A stretch of DNA of 64,000 nt from Sphingobacteriales bacterium (GTDB taxonomy: Bacteria > Bacteroidota > Bacteroidia > Chitinophagales > Chitinophagaceae): positions 186,001-250,000 of the forward strand of contig JACRLZ010000008.1 in assembly GCA_016235125.1 (NCBI GenBank). The letters run 5' to 3'. The notes below the pieces were generated by a model that searched no databases, had not been told where the DNA came from, and saw only the letters and a program-made list of their open reading frames with translations. Position numbers and translations under genes: made by a program. This document shows, piece by piece, positions 1-6,961 of the stretch (the first letter of the stretch is position 1; each line of letters opens with the position of its first letter).

Positions 1-1
1 T

Positions 2-358
2 GCGATCAACGCCAATAAGTGTAATACGGTTTTCGGGAAAACCTGCAGCGTCAACAAGAGTGTAAAACTTTGGGATGACATAATGGGAGTCATCGCACCA
101 GGTACCCATGAAGACAAGGAGCTGTACAGAGTCTTTATTTTTTTGCAGGGCTTCTATTGCAAAAGAATTGGGTTTATAGGTCCGCTGGTTTTCTGCATAC
201 CATTTAAAGGAAGTGTCATTGACGAGGGCTTCACGGGAAATTATCCCTTTAAAGGTTTTTTCATTGGGTCTTTCGGAAAATATTTCATATTGATTTTGCG
301 AATAAGAAATATTACCGAATAAAAAAACAGTTGCTATAACCGGTATAAGTTTCTTCAT
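2..358 (-). CDS. Thioredoxin-like secreted protein (3' part cut by window edge)
   Basis: Read leftward from an ATG at 358; 119 codons are visible before the window edge, so the C-terminus is missing. The N-terminus (MKKLIPVIATVFLFGNISYSQ) is a typical signal peptide ending in a Bacteroidota-style SQ cleavage site. After about 80 residues comes LVFMGTWCDDSHYVIPKFY, the beta-strand plus active-site turn of a thioredoxin fold. The usual CxxC is replaced by CDDS, so one resolving cysteine is absent; single-cysteine forms of this type are common in Bacteroidota thioredoxin-family proteins and may not act as simple disulfide reductases. The function is probably periplasmic redox or chaperone-like; the substrate is unknown. 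Confidence 0.75.
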   Translation of the reverse strand, partial: MKKLIPVIATVFLFGNISYSQNQYEIFSERPNEKTFKGIISREALVNDTSFKWYAENQRTYKPNSFAIEALQKNKDSVQLLVFMGTWCDDSHYVIPKFYTLVDAAGFPENRITLIGVDR

Positions 359-433
359 GGTTTTATTATTGACATCAAAAATAAACGGATACAGGCAAAA
401 GATGAAGCAGGAAATAATAAGGTTGCAGATTTA

Positions 434-982
434 TTAAAGATTAGCCTTTAGCTCAAGCAAAAAGCTTTTGATCTTTTCCAGCGATTGTATCATGGCAAAT
501 TTTTCTTCCGCCTTTTTATTTTTTTTCAGATAATCTTTAGCGCCTTCGATAGTGAACTTGCGGCGGCGAAGCAGATCATAGATCATCACCAGGTTTTTTA
601 CATCAACCGGGCGGAAGAAACGGTCTCCCTTCCGGTTTTTTCGGGGCTGCAATATGTCAAATTCGGTTTCCCAGTAGCGGATGAGTGATTGATTTTCCCG
701 GAACATGGCGGCTACTTCGCCAATTGCATAATATTGTTTTTGGAAAAGTATTTCATCAGGCGGGATGTTTATCGGGTCAGCATTGATGCCAATTTCTTTT
801 AATGAACGACGGCCTCTTTTACCGGTTGTTGATATTGGTTCAGCTTTTATTTCAGTAACAGGTGCTTTCACTTCTTTGACTTGTTTTTTTTGTTTTACAA
901 CAGAGGAGGCCTCTGCCGGATCATTCTCAGTTTCTTCTGTTGATGAAAATTCAAAAGTGATCTGCGTAAGCGGTTTTCCCAT
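434..982 (-). CDS. MerR-family transcriptional regulator
   Basis: 182 residues. Residues 1-80 are a charged, low-complexity extension without recognisable fold. Residues from about 85 carry the MerR winged-helix signature: YYAIGEVAAMF (first helix-turn-helix), then LIRYWETEFDILQPRKNRKGDRFFRPVDVKNL in two blocks, including the RYWE and RFF(R)xxDV positions typical of MerR DNA-binding domains. There is no effector or metal-binding domain behind it, only a short coiled helix, so the signal it senses cannot be read. It follows the M23 peptidase gene on the same strand with an 82-bp gap and may be cotranscribed. The ATG start is clear and no upstream alternative is convincing. Confidence 0.85.
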   Translation of the reverse strand: MGKPLTQITFEFSSTEETENDPAEASSVVKQKKQVKEVKAPVTEIKAEPISTTGKRGRRSLKEIGINADPINIPPDEILFQKQYYAIGEVAAMFRENQSLIRYWETEFDILQPRKNRKGDRFFRPVDVKNLVMIYDLLRRRKFTIEGAKDYLKKNKKAEEKFAMIQSLEKIKSFLLELKANL

Positions 983-1064
983 ACAGTAAAGGTACTAACG
1001 TAACTGCGATAAGGTACATACTGATAATATGTGTGGAAAATTTAACTCAGCAGTAGCTATTCAG

Positions 1065-2036
1065 TTAATCAAAAGTTTGATTACTTGCTGCGGCTTTTTT
1101 CAAAATAAGGTCAAACTGTTCAGGCGAAAGGTCGTTATAGAAAAAATAGATGGGATCTACTTTCACACCATTTTTATGTACCTCATAATGGCAGTGCGGG
1201 CCGGTGGATTTACCTGTGCTGCCCACCCATCCGATCACCTGTCCTCTTTTCACAGCTTGCCCCACACTCACTTTCACTCTCACCATGTGACCAAATAAAG
1301 TTTCATAACCATAGCCATGGTTAATAATTACATGGTTGCCGTAGCCATTACCAGTATTACCTGCCGTCGTTATCACTCCATCTGCAGTGGCATAGATAGG
1401 TGTACCCTGCGGAGCTGCAAAATCAAGCCCCTCATGCATTTTTATTGTTTTATAAACCGGGTCGACACGATAACCAAAACCCGATGCAATCCTGTTAAGG
1501 TCCTTATTGCTTACAGGCTGTATGGCCGGGGTGTGAGAAAGCAATTGTTCTTTGTTTTTTATCAGTTCATTTACTTCGTCATAAGATTTCTTTTGCGCCT
1601 CGATCCGGCTGCTCAGGTTATTTAAGGTTGTAGTGATAGAAGCTGCCAACTGATGGTCTTTAATTTTTCCGATTGATACAATTTCTAACTGGTCAGCCAG
1701 GGCTTTTGCCCTTGCACTATCCGGAACAGGATTAGCTTCAAAGATGGCCCTGTACACATCATTATCTCTTTTTTCAAGCTCCTGCATTTGCTGCTGAATG
1801 GAATTCACCCGGTCTCTGAGCTGTCTATAATTGTCCTGCAGATCTTCGTTTTGTTCCTGCAACAGTCTTTCTTTCGGCGACCCGATAAACTGAAAAGCGA
1901 TATAGGAAATAAGGCCGGCAGTAACCAAAGCAGCTGCTATAAAACCAAAAATGCGGAGCAGTTTTACACGCAGCGGGGTTTCCAGCTTTTCGTAGCGGAG
2001 AGTATTGGTATTATAGTAGTATTTGATTTTTTTCAT
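1065..2036 (-). CDS. M23-family (LytM-type) murein endopeptidase, membrane anchored
   Basis: 323 residues. One membrane segment lies at about residues 28-50 (LLRIFGFIAAALVTAGLISY), followed by a long coiled coil (about 60-180, rich in Q, E, K, with REQQMQELEKRDNDV-like heptads). The C-terminal peptidase domain has the zinc motif set: HEGLDFAAPQGTPIYA supplies H and D, and GPHCHYEV supplies the HxH pair. Family members cut peptide cross-links of peptidoglycan in the periplasm, and coiled-coil versions resemble MepM or EnvC-type proteins. All zinc ligands are present, so it is predicted active rather than a degenerate EnvC-like activator. Transcribed divergently from alaS. Confidence 0.88.
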   Translation of the reverse strand: MKKIKYYYNTNTLRYEKLETPLRVKLLRIFGFIAAALVTAGLISYIAFQFIGSPKERLLQEQNEDLQDNYRQLRDRVNSIQQQMQELEKRDNDVYRAIFEANPVPDSARAKALADQLEIVSIGKIKDHQLAASITTTLNNLSSRIEAQKKSYDEVNELIKNKEQLLSHTPAIQPVSNKDLNRIASGFGYRVDPVYKTIKMHEGLDFAAPQGTPIYATADGVITTAGNTGNGYGNHVIINHGYGYETLFGHMVRVKVSVGQAVKRGQVIGWVGSTGKSTGPHCHYEVHKNGVKVDPIYFFYNDLSPEQFDLILKKAAASNQTFD

Positions 2037-2082
2037 GACCGCCCTAACCCTTGAGCAGCATATAAATGCCGCCTGAATCGTT

Positions 2083-2105
2083 TACCTTTGCCCCGCTTTA
2101 CGGGG
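2083..2105 (+). promoter_or_regulatory. alaS promoter -7 element and adjoining small palindrome
   Basis: TACCTTTG at 2083-2090 matches the Bacteroidota -7 consensus TAnnTTTG exactly; no convincing -33 TTTG is seen at the right distance. It is followed directly by CCCCG-CTTTA-CGGGG (2091-2105), a 5-bp inverted repeat that would sit at or near the start of the alaS transcript. The leader to the ATG at 2160 would be about 60 nt. Confidence 0.5.
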
Positions 2106-2109
2106 ACGA

Positions 2110-2140
2110 CAAATATAGCCCGATAAACCGCAAAAATCAA
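2110..2140 (-). promoter_or_regulatory. Promoter of the M23 peptidase gene
   Basis: On the minus strand the site reads TTG (2140-2138), 20 bp, then TATATTTG (2117-2110). Both elements and the spacing fit the Bacteroidota promoter. It points left toward the M23 gene at 2036 and faces the alaS promoter, so the two predicted transcripts would overlap at their 5' ends. Confidence 0.55.
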
Positions 2141-2159
2141 CCCATTTATAGCAGCTATT

Positions 2160-4895
2160 ATGATGAGCAGCGCAGAGATACGAAAGGCTTTTCTGGATTT
2201 TTTCCGTTCAAAGGGACATGAAATTGTTCCATCCGCCCCGATTGTGGTAAAGAATGACCCAACGCTGATGTTTACCAATGCGGGCATGAATCAGTTCAAG
2301 GATTATTTTCTGGGGAATAAAAAAGCAGCCAACCCAAGAGTGGCAGACACACAAAAGTGCTTACGGGTAAGTGGCAAGCACAACGACCTGGAAGAAGTGG
2401 GAGTGGACACTTATCATCATACCATGTTTGAAATGCTGGGCAACTGGAGCTTTGGTGATCCTGCCTCGCCGGCCGGCGGGTATTTTAAAAAGGAAGCGAT
2501 CGAATGGAGTTGGGAATTATTGACTAAAGTGTATGGATTAGATAAAAGCAGGCTATATGTCACCATTTTTGAAGGCGATAAAAAAGAGGGCCTGCCAAAA
2601 GATGAAGAAGCGTATAATGAATGGAAAAAATGGATAGCAGAAGACAGAATATTGTTTGGCAACAAAAAAGATAATTTCTGGGAGATGGGCGACACCGGCC
2701 CCTGCGGTCCTTGTACCGAGATACATTATGATACCCGGCCAAATGCTTACAATGACGGACATTCCTTAGTGAACAATGATGATACAGGAATGGTGATGGA
2801 GATATGGAACAATGTATTCATCCAGTTCAACAGAAAGAAAGACGGAACATTGGAACCTTTGCCCGCCAAACATGTAGATACCGGAATGGGATTGGAAAGA
2901 CTGACAAGAGTGATACAGGGTAAGCAGAGTAATTATGATACGGATGTTTTTACCGGGACAATAAGTGAAATAAGTAAAAAAGTAAATAAAGTATATAAAG
3001 GAGGAGAGGATAAAGAGAGTGTTGCTTTCAGAGTGATAGCCGATCATATAAGGGCTATTTGTTTTACGATTGCAGACGGACAATTACCATCCAACACCGG
3101 AGCCGGATATGTGATAAGAAGGGTTTTGCGAAGGGCAGTTCGTTATTATTATTCTTATTTGGATTATAAACAACCTTTGTTACATCAGCTTGTACCCGTT
3201 CTTGCAAAACAGTTTGAAAATGTGTTTCCTGAATTGTACAAACAGGTTGAATTTGTAAGTAAAGCGGTGAAGGAAGAGGAACTCGCTTTTTTAACAACAC
3301 TTGAAAAAGGGTTAAAGCGAATAGACGACCGTTTTGAATTTTTGAGAGAGGTTAGAAGAAAAAATCTACTACCTCCCTATGAAATATACAAAATTGACCC
3401 TAACCAACCATTCAAAGTTGGGCAATCACCTCATGATTTTGTTTTTTCAGGCATAGAAGCTTTTATCTTGTACGATACTTATGGGTTTCCACTTGATTTA
3501 ACCAAGCTAATATTGCAGCAAGACAGTGTCGGATTTAATATCATAGTTGACGAAAATGAGTTTGAAACTGAAATGCAAAAACAAAAATCCCGCAGCCGTG
3601 CTGCCACTTCAATTGAGGCGGGAGATTGGCAAATGGTAACTCAGGACGTTCAATCCAAGTTTGTTGGATATAATAAATTAGCAGCAAATAGTTTTATTGT
3701 CAAGCATAGAAAAATTATGAATAAAGGAAGAGAATCATTTCAATTGGTTCTCGCCGAAACGCCATTTTATGCAGAAAGTGGTGGACAAGTGGGGGATACA
3801 GGAGAGTTGATTCTTAGTAATGGAAAAGTAATAAATATTACAGATACCAAGAAAGAGAATGATCTCATTATCCATTATACAGATTATATACCCGACCATC
3901 CATACGGGCCATTAACTGCGAAGGTAAATGCACAAAGAAGAAAATTTATAGCTCTCCATCATTCCGCCACCCATCTTGTTCATGCGGCATTAAGAAAAGT
4001 ATTGGGTACCCATGTGGCACAGAAAGGTTCATTGGTAAATGATGAGCATCTTCGGTTTGATTTTTCTCATTTTGCCAAAGTAACGGATGAAGAACTGCAA
4101 AAAGTGGAGTCATTGGTCAACGAGAAGATAAGAGAGAATATACCTGTTGTGATAAAAGAAATGCCGAAAGATGAAGCAATGAAGATGGGAGCAATGGCTT
4201 TGTTCGGCGAAAAATATGGCGATGTAGTAAGAGTAGTCATTATTGACCCCAACTATTCTGTTGAGCTATGCGGCGGTACACATGTCGGCGCCACAGGCGA
4301 ACTGGGTTTATTAAAAATCACAACTGAAACAGCAGTAGCTGCCGGTGTTCGTCGTATTGAAGCAGTTTGTGGAAAGCAGGCGGAGGAATACATAAATGAA
4401 CAAATGAATTTGCTCAACAATCTTGGGGAGACATTAAAAAATCCCAAAGACATCCCAAAAGCTATTGAAAACCTGCAGGCGGAAAATGCCGAATTAAAAA
4501 AACACCTGGAATCAATGGAAGCAAGGCAACTGGTTGCCATCCGGAACGAATTGCTTCAGAAAGATGAAATAATAAATGGTGTAAATTTTGTCGGTGATAT
4601 TATTGAAGTAACCAGCCCCGACGCATTAAAGAAATTGTGTTTTGATCTGAAAAATCATTTGCGGGATCATGTGGCAGTACTTTGTGTAAATATCGGGGGC
4701 AAACCCTTTGTTGCGGTTGGAATTTCAGAGACCGTAGTAGCCGCTAAAGGACTTGATGCGAATAAAATTATTAAAGAACACATTGCCCCATTGGTCAAAG
4801 GCGGAGGGGGCGGACAAAAAACACTTGCTACCGCAGGAGGGCAGGATGTAAGTCAACTGAAACAGGTAATTGATGTTGTAAGAAAACTTTTGTAG
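2160..4895 (+). CDS. alaS: Alanine--tRNA ligase
   Basis: 911 residues (E. coli has 876). Class II aminoacylation domain at the N-terminus (MFTNAGMNQFKDYF, RVSGKHNDLEEVG, TGPCGPCTEIHYD), then the editing domain with zinc motifs HHSATH (H601, H605) and CGGTH (C704, H708), and a C-terminal GGGGGQKTLATAGG segment of the DHHA1 domain. The protein charges tRNA-Ala and removes mischarged Ser or Gly. Two oddities: seven extra residues, PASPAGG (101-107), inside the usually continuous NWSFGDYFKKEA block, encoded by a palindromic insert; and about 25 extra residues before ILYDTYGFP (around 395-425). Two adjacent ATG codons start it; the second is also possible. Confidence 0.97.
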   Translation: MMSSAEIRKAFLDFFRSKGHEIVPSAPIVVKNDPTLMFTNAGMNQFKDYFLGNKKAANPRVADTQKCLRVSGKHNDLEEVGVDTYHHTMFEMLGNWSFGDPASPAGGYFKKEAIEWSWELLTKVYGLDKSRLYVTIFEGDKKEGLPKDEEAYNEWKKWIAEDRILFGNKKDNFWEMGDTGPCGPCTEIHYDTRPNAYNDGHSLVNNDDTGMVMEIWNNVFIQFNRKKDGTLEPLPAKHVDTGMGLERLTRVIQGKQSNYDTDVFTGTISEISKKVNKVYKGGEDKESVAFRVIADHIRAICFTIADGQLPSNTGAGYVIRRVLRRAVRYYYSYLDYKQPLLHQLVPVLAKQFENVFPELYKQVEFVSKAVKEEELAFLTTLEKGLKRIDDRFEFLREVRRKNLLPPYEIYKIDPNQPFKVGQSPHDFVFSGIEAFILYDTYGFPLDLTKLILQQDSVGFNIIVDENEFETEMQKQKSRSRAATSIEAGDWQMVTQDVQSKFVGYNKLAANSFIVKHRKIMNKGRESFQLVLAETPFYAESGGQVGDTGELILSNGKVINITDTKKENDLIIHYTDYIPDHPYGPLTAKVNAQRRKFIALHHSATHLVHAALRKVLGTHVAQKGSLVNDEHLRFDFSHFAKVTDEELQKVESLVNEKIRENIPVVIKEMPKDEAMKMGAMALFGEKYGDVVRVVIIDPNYSVELCGGTHVGATGELGLLKITTETAVAAGVRRIEAVCGKQAEEYINEQMNLLNNLGETLKNPKDIPKAIENLQAENAELKKHLESMEARQLVAIRNELLQKDEIINGVNFVGDIIEVTSPDALKKLCFDLKNHLRDHVAVLCVNIGGKPFVAVGISETVVAAKGLDANKIIKEHIAPLVKGGGGGQKTLATAGGQDVSQLKQVIDVVRKLL
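2460..2480 (+). repeat. 21-nt GC-rich palindromic element in frame inside alaS
   Basis: Bases 2460-2480 encode PASPAGG and contain the perfect 12-base palindrome CGCCGGCCGGCG (2467-2478). The flanking codons join cleanly (GAT before, TAT after) to give FGD-YFKK, which is how the block reads in AlaRS from memory of the family. The 21-nt length keeps the frame. The element aligns end to end with 5407-5427 in the GNAT gene and, in reverse complement, with 25718-25737. Confidence 0.7.
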
Positions 4896-4896
4896 T

Positions 4897-5040
4897 TCAG
4901 GGAGCCCACAGATCTTCATCATCTTCAAGATATTTATTTTTCTGTGGGCCAAGCTTGCGGTTTTCCTGGTAAATGCGATAAGCAAAAATGCTTACCCCAA
5001 TGCAAAGAAGAAGAATAAATGCTGAAACGATGTAAACCAT
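4897..5040 (-). CDS. Small single-span membrane protein, 47 residues
   Basis: ATG at 5040 to TGA at 4897, ending one base after the alaS stop and convergent with it. The protein starts MVYIVSAFILLLCIGVSIFA, a clean membrane helix, continues YRIYQENRKLGPQKN with positive charges (inside-positive), and ends with an acidic tail (YLEDDEDLWAP). The reading frame fills the space between alaS and the next gene, has a membrane-protein-like composition and a natural domain order, which argues for a real gene. I do not recognise the family. It could be an accessory subunit or regulator of a membrane complex; nothing nearby identifies the partner. Confidence 0.6.
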   Translation of the reverse strand: MVYIVSAFILLLCIGVSIFAYRIYQENRKLGPQKNKYLEDDEDLWAP

Positions 5041-5133
5041 AATTTTCGGATGAAGAAGTAATTTTCAAAAATCCTGTTTTTAAATTCCTAAACAATACCA
5101 CTTTCCGGTTAGTAAAAATACTGTCAGCAAAAC

Positions 5134-5688
5134 ATGAATGTTATTATTGAAACAGACAGGTTATTGCTTCGCACATTCACATTGGATGATGCTCAGCTTA
5201 TTTATAACCTCAATCTTGATCCGGAAGTTATTCGTTATACACTTGACCCCATCAAAGATCTGGATCATGCAAAACAGGTGCTTGAGCAGGTTATTTTACC
5301 GCAGTATGCTTTATATAATCACGGACGCTGGGCAGCACATATAAAGTCTCCCATTGATCCGATTGCTAATGAGTTTATTGGTTGGTGTGGTTTGAAGAAC
5401 AGACCGCTTGCCCGACCATCAGGCGGGGAATTAAATGAAATTGATCTGGGCTATCGGTTTATCAGGTCAGCATGGGGAAAGGGATATGCCACCGAAGCTG
5501 CAGCAGCATGTATAAAATACGGGTTTGAAAAACTTAATCTTCTAAGGATAGTTGGAAGGGCCTTACCCGGTAATCTGGCATCTATGAGGGTACTGGAAAA
5601 ATGCGGAATGAAATATATTGGAGAAGAAATTGTCGAGGGGCTTCTTCATAAGACCTACGATATTTATAACCCGCTTATCAGAGAATAA
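5134..5688 (+). CDS. GNAT N-acetyltransferase, RimJ/RimL type
   Basis: 184 residues. TDRLLLRTFTLDDAQLIYNLNLDPEVIRY is the standard opening of RimJ/RimL-like acetyltransferases, and GKGYATEAAAACIKYGFEKL is motif A, which binds acetyl-CoA. NLASMRVLEKCGMKYIG near the end is the conserved motif B. Proteins of this group acetylate ribosomal protein N-termini or small amines; the real substrate cannot be told. The loop before EIDLGYRF carries LARPSGG (residues 92-98), encoded by a palindromic insert related to the one in alaS. No close upstream promoter match was found. Confidence 0.88.
   Translation: MNVIIETDRLLLRTFTLDDAQLIYNLNLDPEVIRYTLDPIKDLDHAKQVLEQVILPQYALYNHGRWAAHIKSPIDPIANEFIGWCGLKNRPLARPSGGELNEIDLGYRFIRSAWGKGYATEAAAACIKYGFEKLNLLRIVGRALPGNLASMRVLEKCGMKYIGEEIVEGLLHKTYDIYNPLIRE
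5407..5427 (+). repeat. 21-nt palindromic element in frame inside the GNAT gene
   Basis: Bases 5407-5427 encode LARPSGG. They align without gaps to the alaS element at 2460-2480: both begin CyTGCC, have CC in the middle and end GGCGGG, and both are read in the same frame (third residues Ser/Arg, last two Gly-Gly). Removing the 21 bases gives NRP-ELNEIDLGYRF, an ordinary GNAT sequence. Confidence 0.6.
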
Positions 5689-5721
5689 AGCCGCTCAAAA
5701 ATAGCCGGCTTTTAACATTTC

Positions 5722-5759
5722 CGAAACATTTCGTATTTCAAAAATAGTCTTTATATTTG
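5722..5759 (+). promoter_or_regulatory. Promoter and operator-like palindrome of the PDZ protein gene
   Basis: TATATTTG at 5752-5759 is a perfect -7 element. A TTTCG about 18 bp upstream could serve as -33. The palindrome CGAAA-CA-TTTCG (5722-5733) overlaps that -33 region and looks like a possible regulator site. The leader also holds CTACG(8)CGTAG at 5761-5778. Confidence 0.45.
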
Positions 5760-5797
5760 GCTACGAAATTCAACGTAGACAATCAAAAAAACTAAAC

Positions 5798-6847
5798 ATG
5801 AAAAAGAACCTGCTGATGTTTTCAATGTTTTCTTTTGCCTTAGTGATGCTGGCGCCGATATCTTTATTTGCTCAGAAAGAAGAGAAGGACAAAGAGGCGA
5901 AAGAGAAGAAGGATGTGCAACAGATCATCATTACCCGCAAGGGTGATAAGAGTGAAAAAATTGTAGTGGAAGTTAAAGGCGATAAAGTGACCATTAATGG
6001 CAAGCCACTTGAAGATTATAAAGACAAGGATGGTGATATAAGGGTGAACCTGCATAATCTGAAAGACCTTGAGTCATTGACTTTTTTAAGGACACCAGGA
6101 GTAGGAACATGGGATCAGCGCAACGGAGATGCATTTTCCATTATTACCGGTGACGCCAACAGGGCGATGCTGGGAGTTACCACTGAAAAAACAGAAGGTG
6201 GTGTAGAAATACAGGACATTACTAAAGAAAGCGCTGCTGAAAGAGCAGGATTAAAAGAAAATGATATCATCACAAAGATTGATGATACTAAGATTGAAGA
6301 CCCTGATGACCTCTCAGCAGCAATAAAAAAACACAAGCCGGGCGATAAAGTGACTGTCACCTATCTCAGAAATAAAAAAGAACAAAAAACCACAGCTGAG
6401 TTAACCAAATGGAAAGGAGTGGGGTCTTTTGGTATGACGGCTCCCAAAGGGGATTTTAAATTCGAAATGCCGGACATGGATTTTGAACATATAATGCCCA
6501 AGATTCAAACCGTGCCTCGTGTAATGACTCCCAATGGACAGAACTGGAATTGGAACTGGTCGGGTGGAGGACCTAAGCTCGGAATTTCTGTTCAGGATAC
6601 AGATGATGGCAAAGGCGTGAAGGTAATAGAAGTGGACGATGAAAGCAACGCTGAAAAGGCAGGGATAAAAGAAGATGATATTATTACAGAAGTGGATGGT
6701 AAAGCGGTAAATGGAGCAGATGAAATAGCAAAAGTTATCCGTGAAAGTAAAGACAAGGTTTCCGTGATGATCAAATTACAACGTGGCGGAAAGACACAGA
6801 ATGTTGAAGTGAAAATGCCTCGCAAATTAAAAACAGCGGACCTCTGA
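5798..6847 (+). CDS. Periplasmic protein with two PDZ domains
   Basis: 349 residues. Signal peptide at 1-25 (ends LFAQ), then a highly charged Lys/Glu linker. PDZ 1 spans about 120-205 (MLGVTTEKTEGGVEIQDI, then ERAGLKENDIITKIDD) and PDZ 2 about 260-340 (KLGISVQDTDDGKGVKVIEV, then EKAGIKEDDIITEVDG). Both carry the peptide-binding loop form LGV or LGI. No trypsin-like protease domain of DegP/HtrA is present, so this is a PDZ-only scaffold, or a sensor or substrate-recruitment protein. It has its own promoter and is followed by a strong terminator, so it is probably monocistronic. Bacteroidota encode many such proteins with unknown roles. Confidence 0.8.
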   Translation: MKKNLLMFSMFSFALVMLAPISLFAQKEEKDKEAKEKKDVQQIIITRKGDKSEKIVVEVKGDKVTINGKPLEDYKDKDGDIRVNLHNLKDLESLTFLRTPGVGTWDQRNGDAFSIITGDANRAMLGVTTEKTEGGVEIQDITKESAAERAGLKENDIITKIDDTKIEDPDDLSAAIKKHKPGDKVTVTYLRNKKEQKTTAELTKWKGVGSFGMTAPKGDFKFEMPDMDFEHIMPKIQTVPRVMTPNGQNWNWNWSGGGPKLGISVQDTDDGKGVKVIEVDDESNAEKAGIKEDDIITEVDGKAVNGADEIAKVIRESKDKVSVMIKLQRGGKTQNVEVKMPRKLKTADL

Positions 6848-6879
6848 AATTTTTTAGTTTTCACTTGTGATGTATAAAT

Positions 6880-6913
6880 GGCCCCTGGTGTCAACCGGGG
6901 GCCTCACTTTTAT
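6880..6913 (+). terminator. Intrinsic terminator after the PDZ gene
   Basis: GGCCCC-T-GGT, a 4-base loop, then ACC-G-GGGGCC (6880-6903): a 10-bp stem with one T-G wobble, followed by TCACTTTTAT. A longer reading frame for gatB would start at the ATG at 6878, in this hairpin, which argues against that start. Confidence 0.75.
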
Positions 6914-6939
6914 AAAAGCAACTCTAAATGCAAATGGGT

Positions 6940-6947
6940 TATTTTTG
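6940..6947 (+). promoter_or_regulatory. gatB promoter -7 element
   Basis: TATTTTTG matches TAnnTTTG and lies between the upstream terminator and the gatB ATG at 6962, which gives a leader of about 8 nt. No -33 element is evident. Confidence 0.4.
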
Positions 6948-6961
6948 CTGCTTTACTTTTT

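Noticed and set aside
6878..6961. Longer start for gatB (28 more residues)
   Set aside because: It begins in a terminator hairpin, lacks GatB similarity, and a -7 box lies between it and the ATG at 6962.
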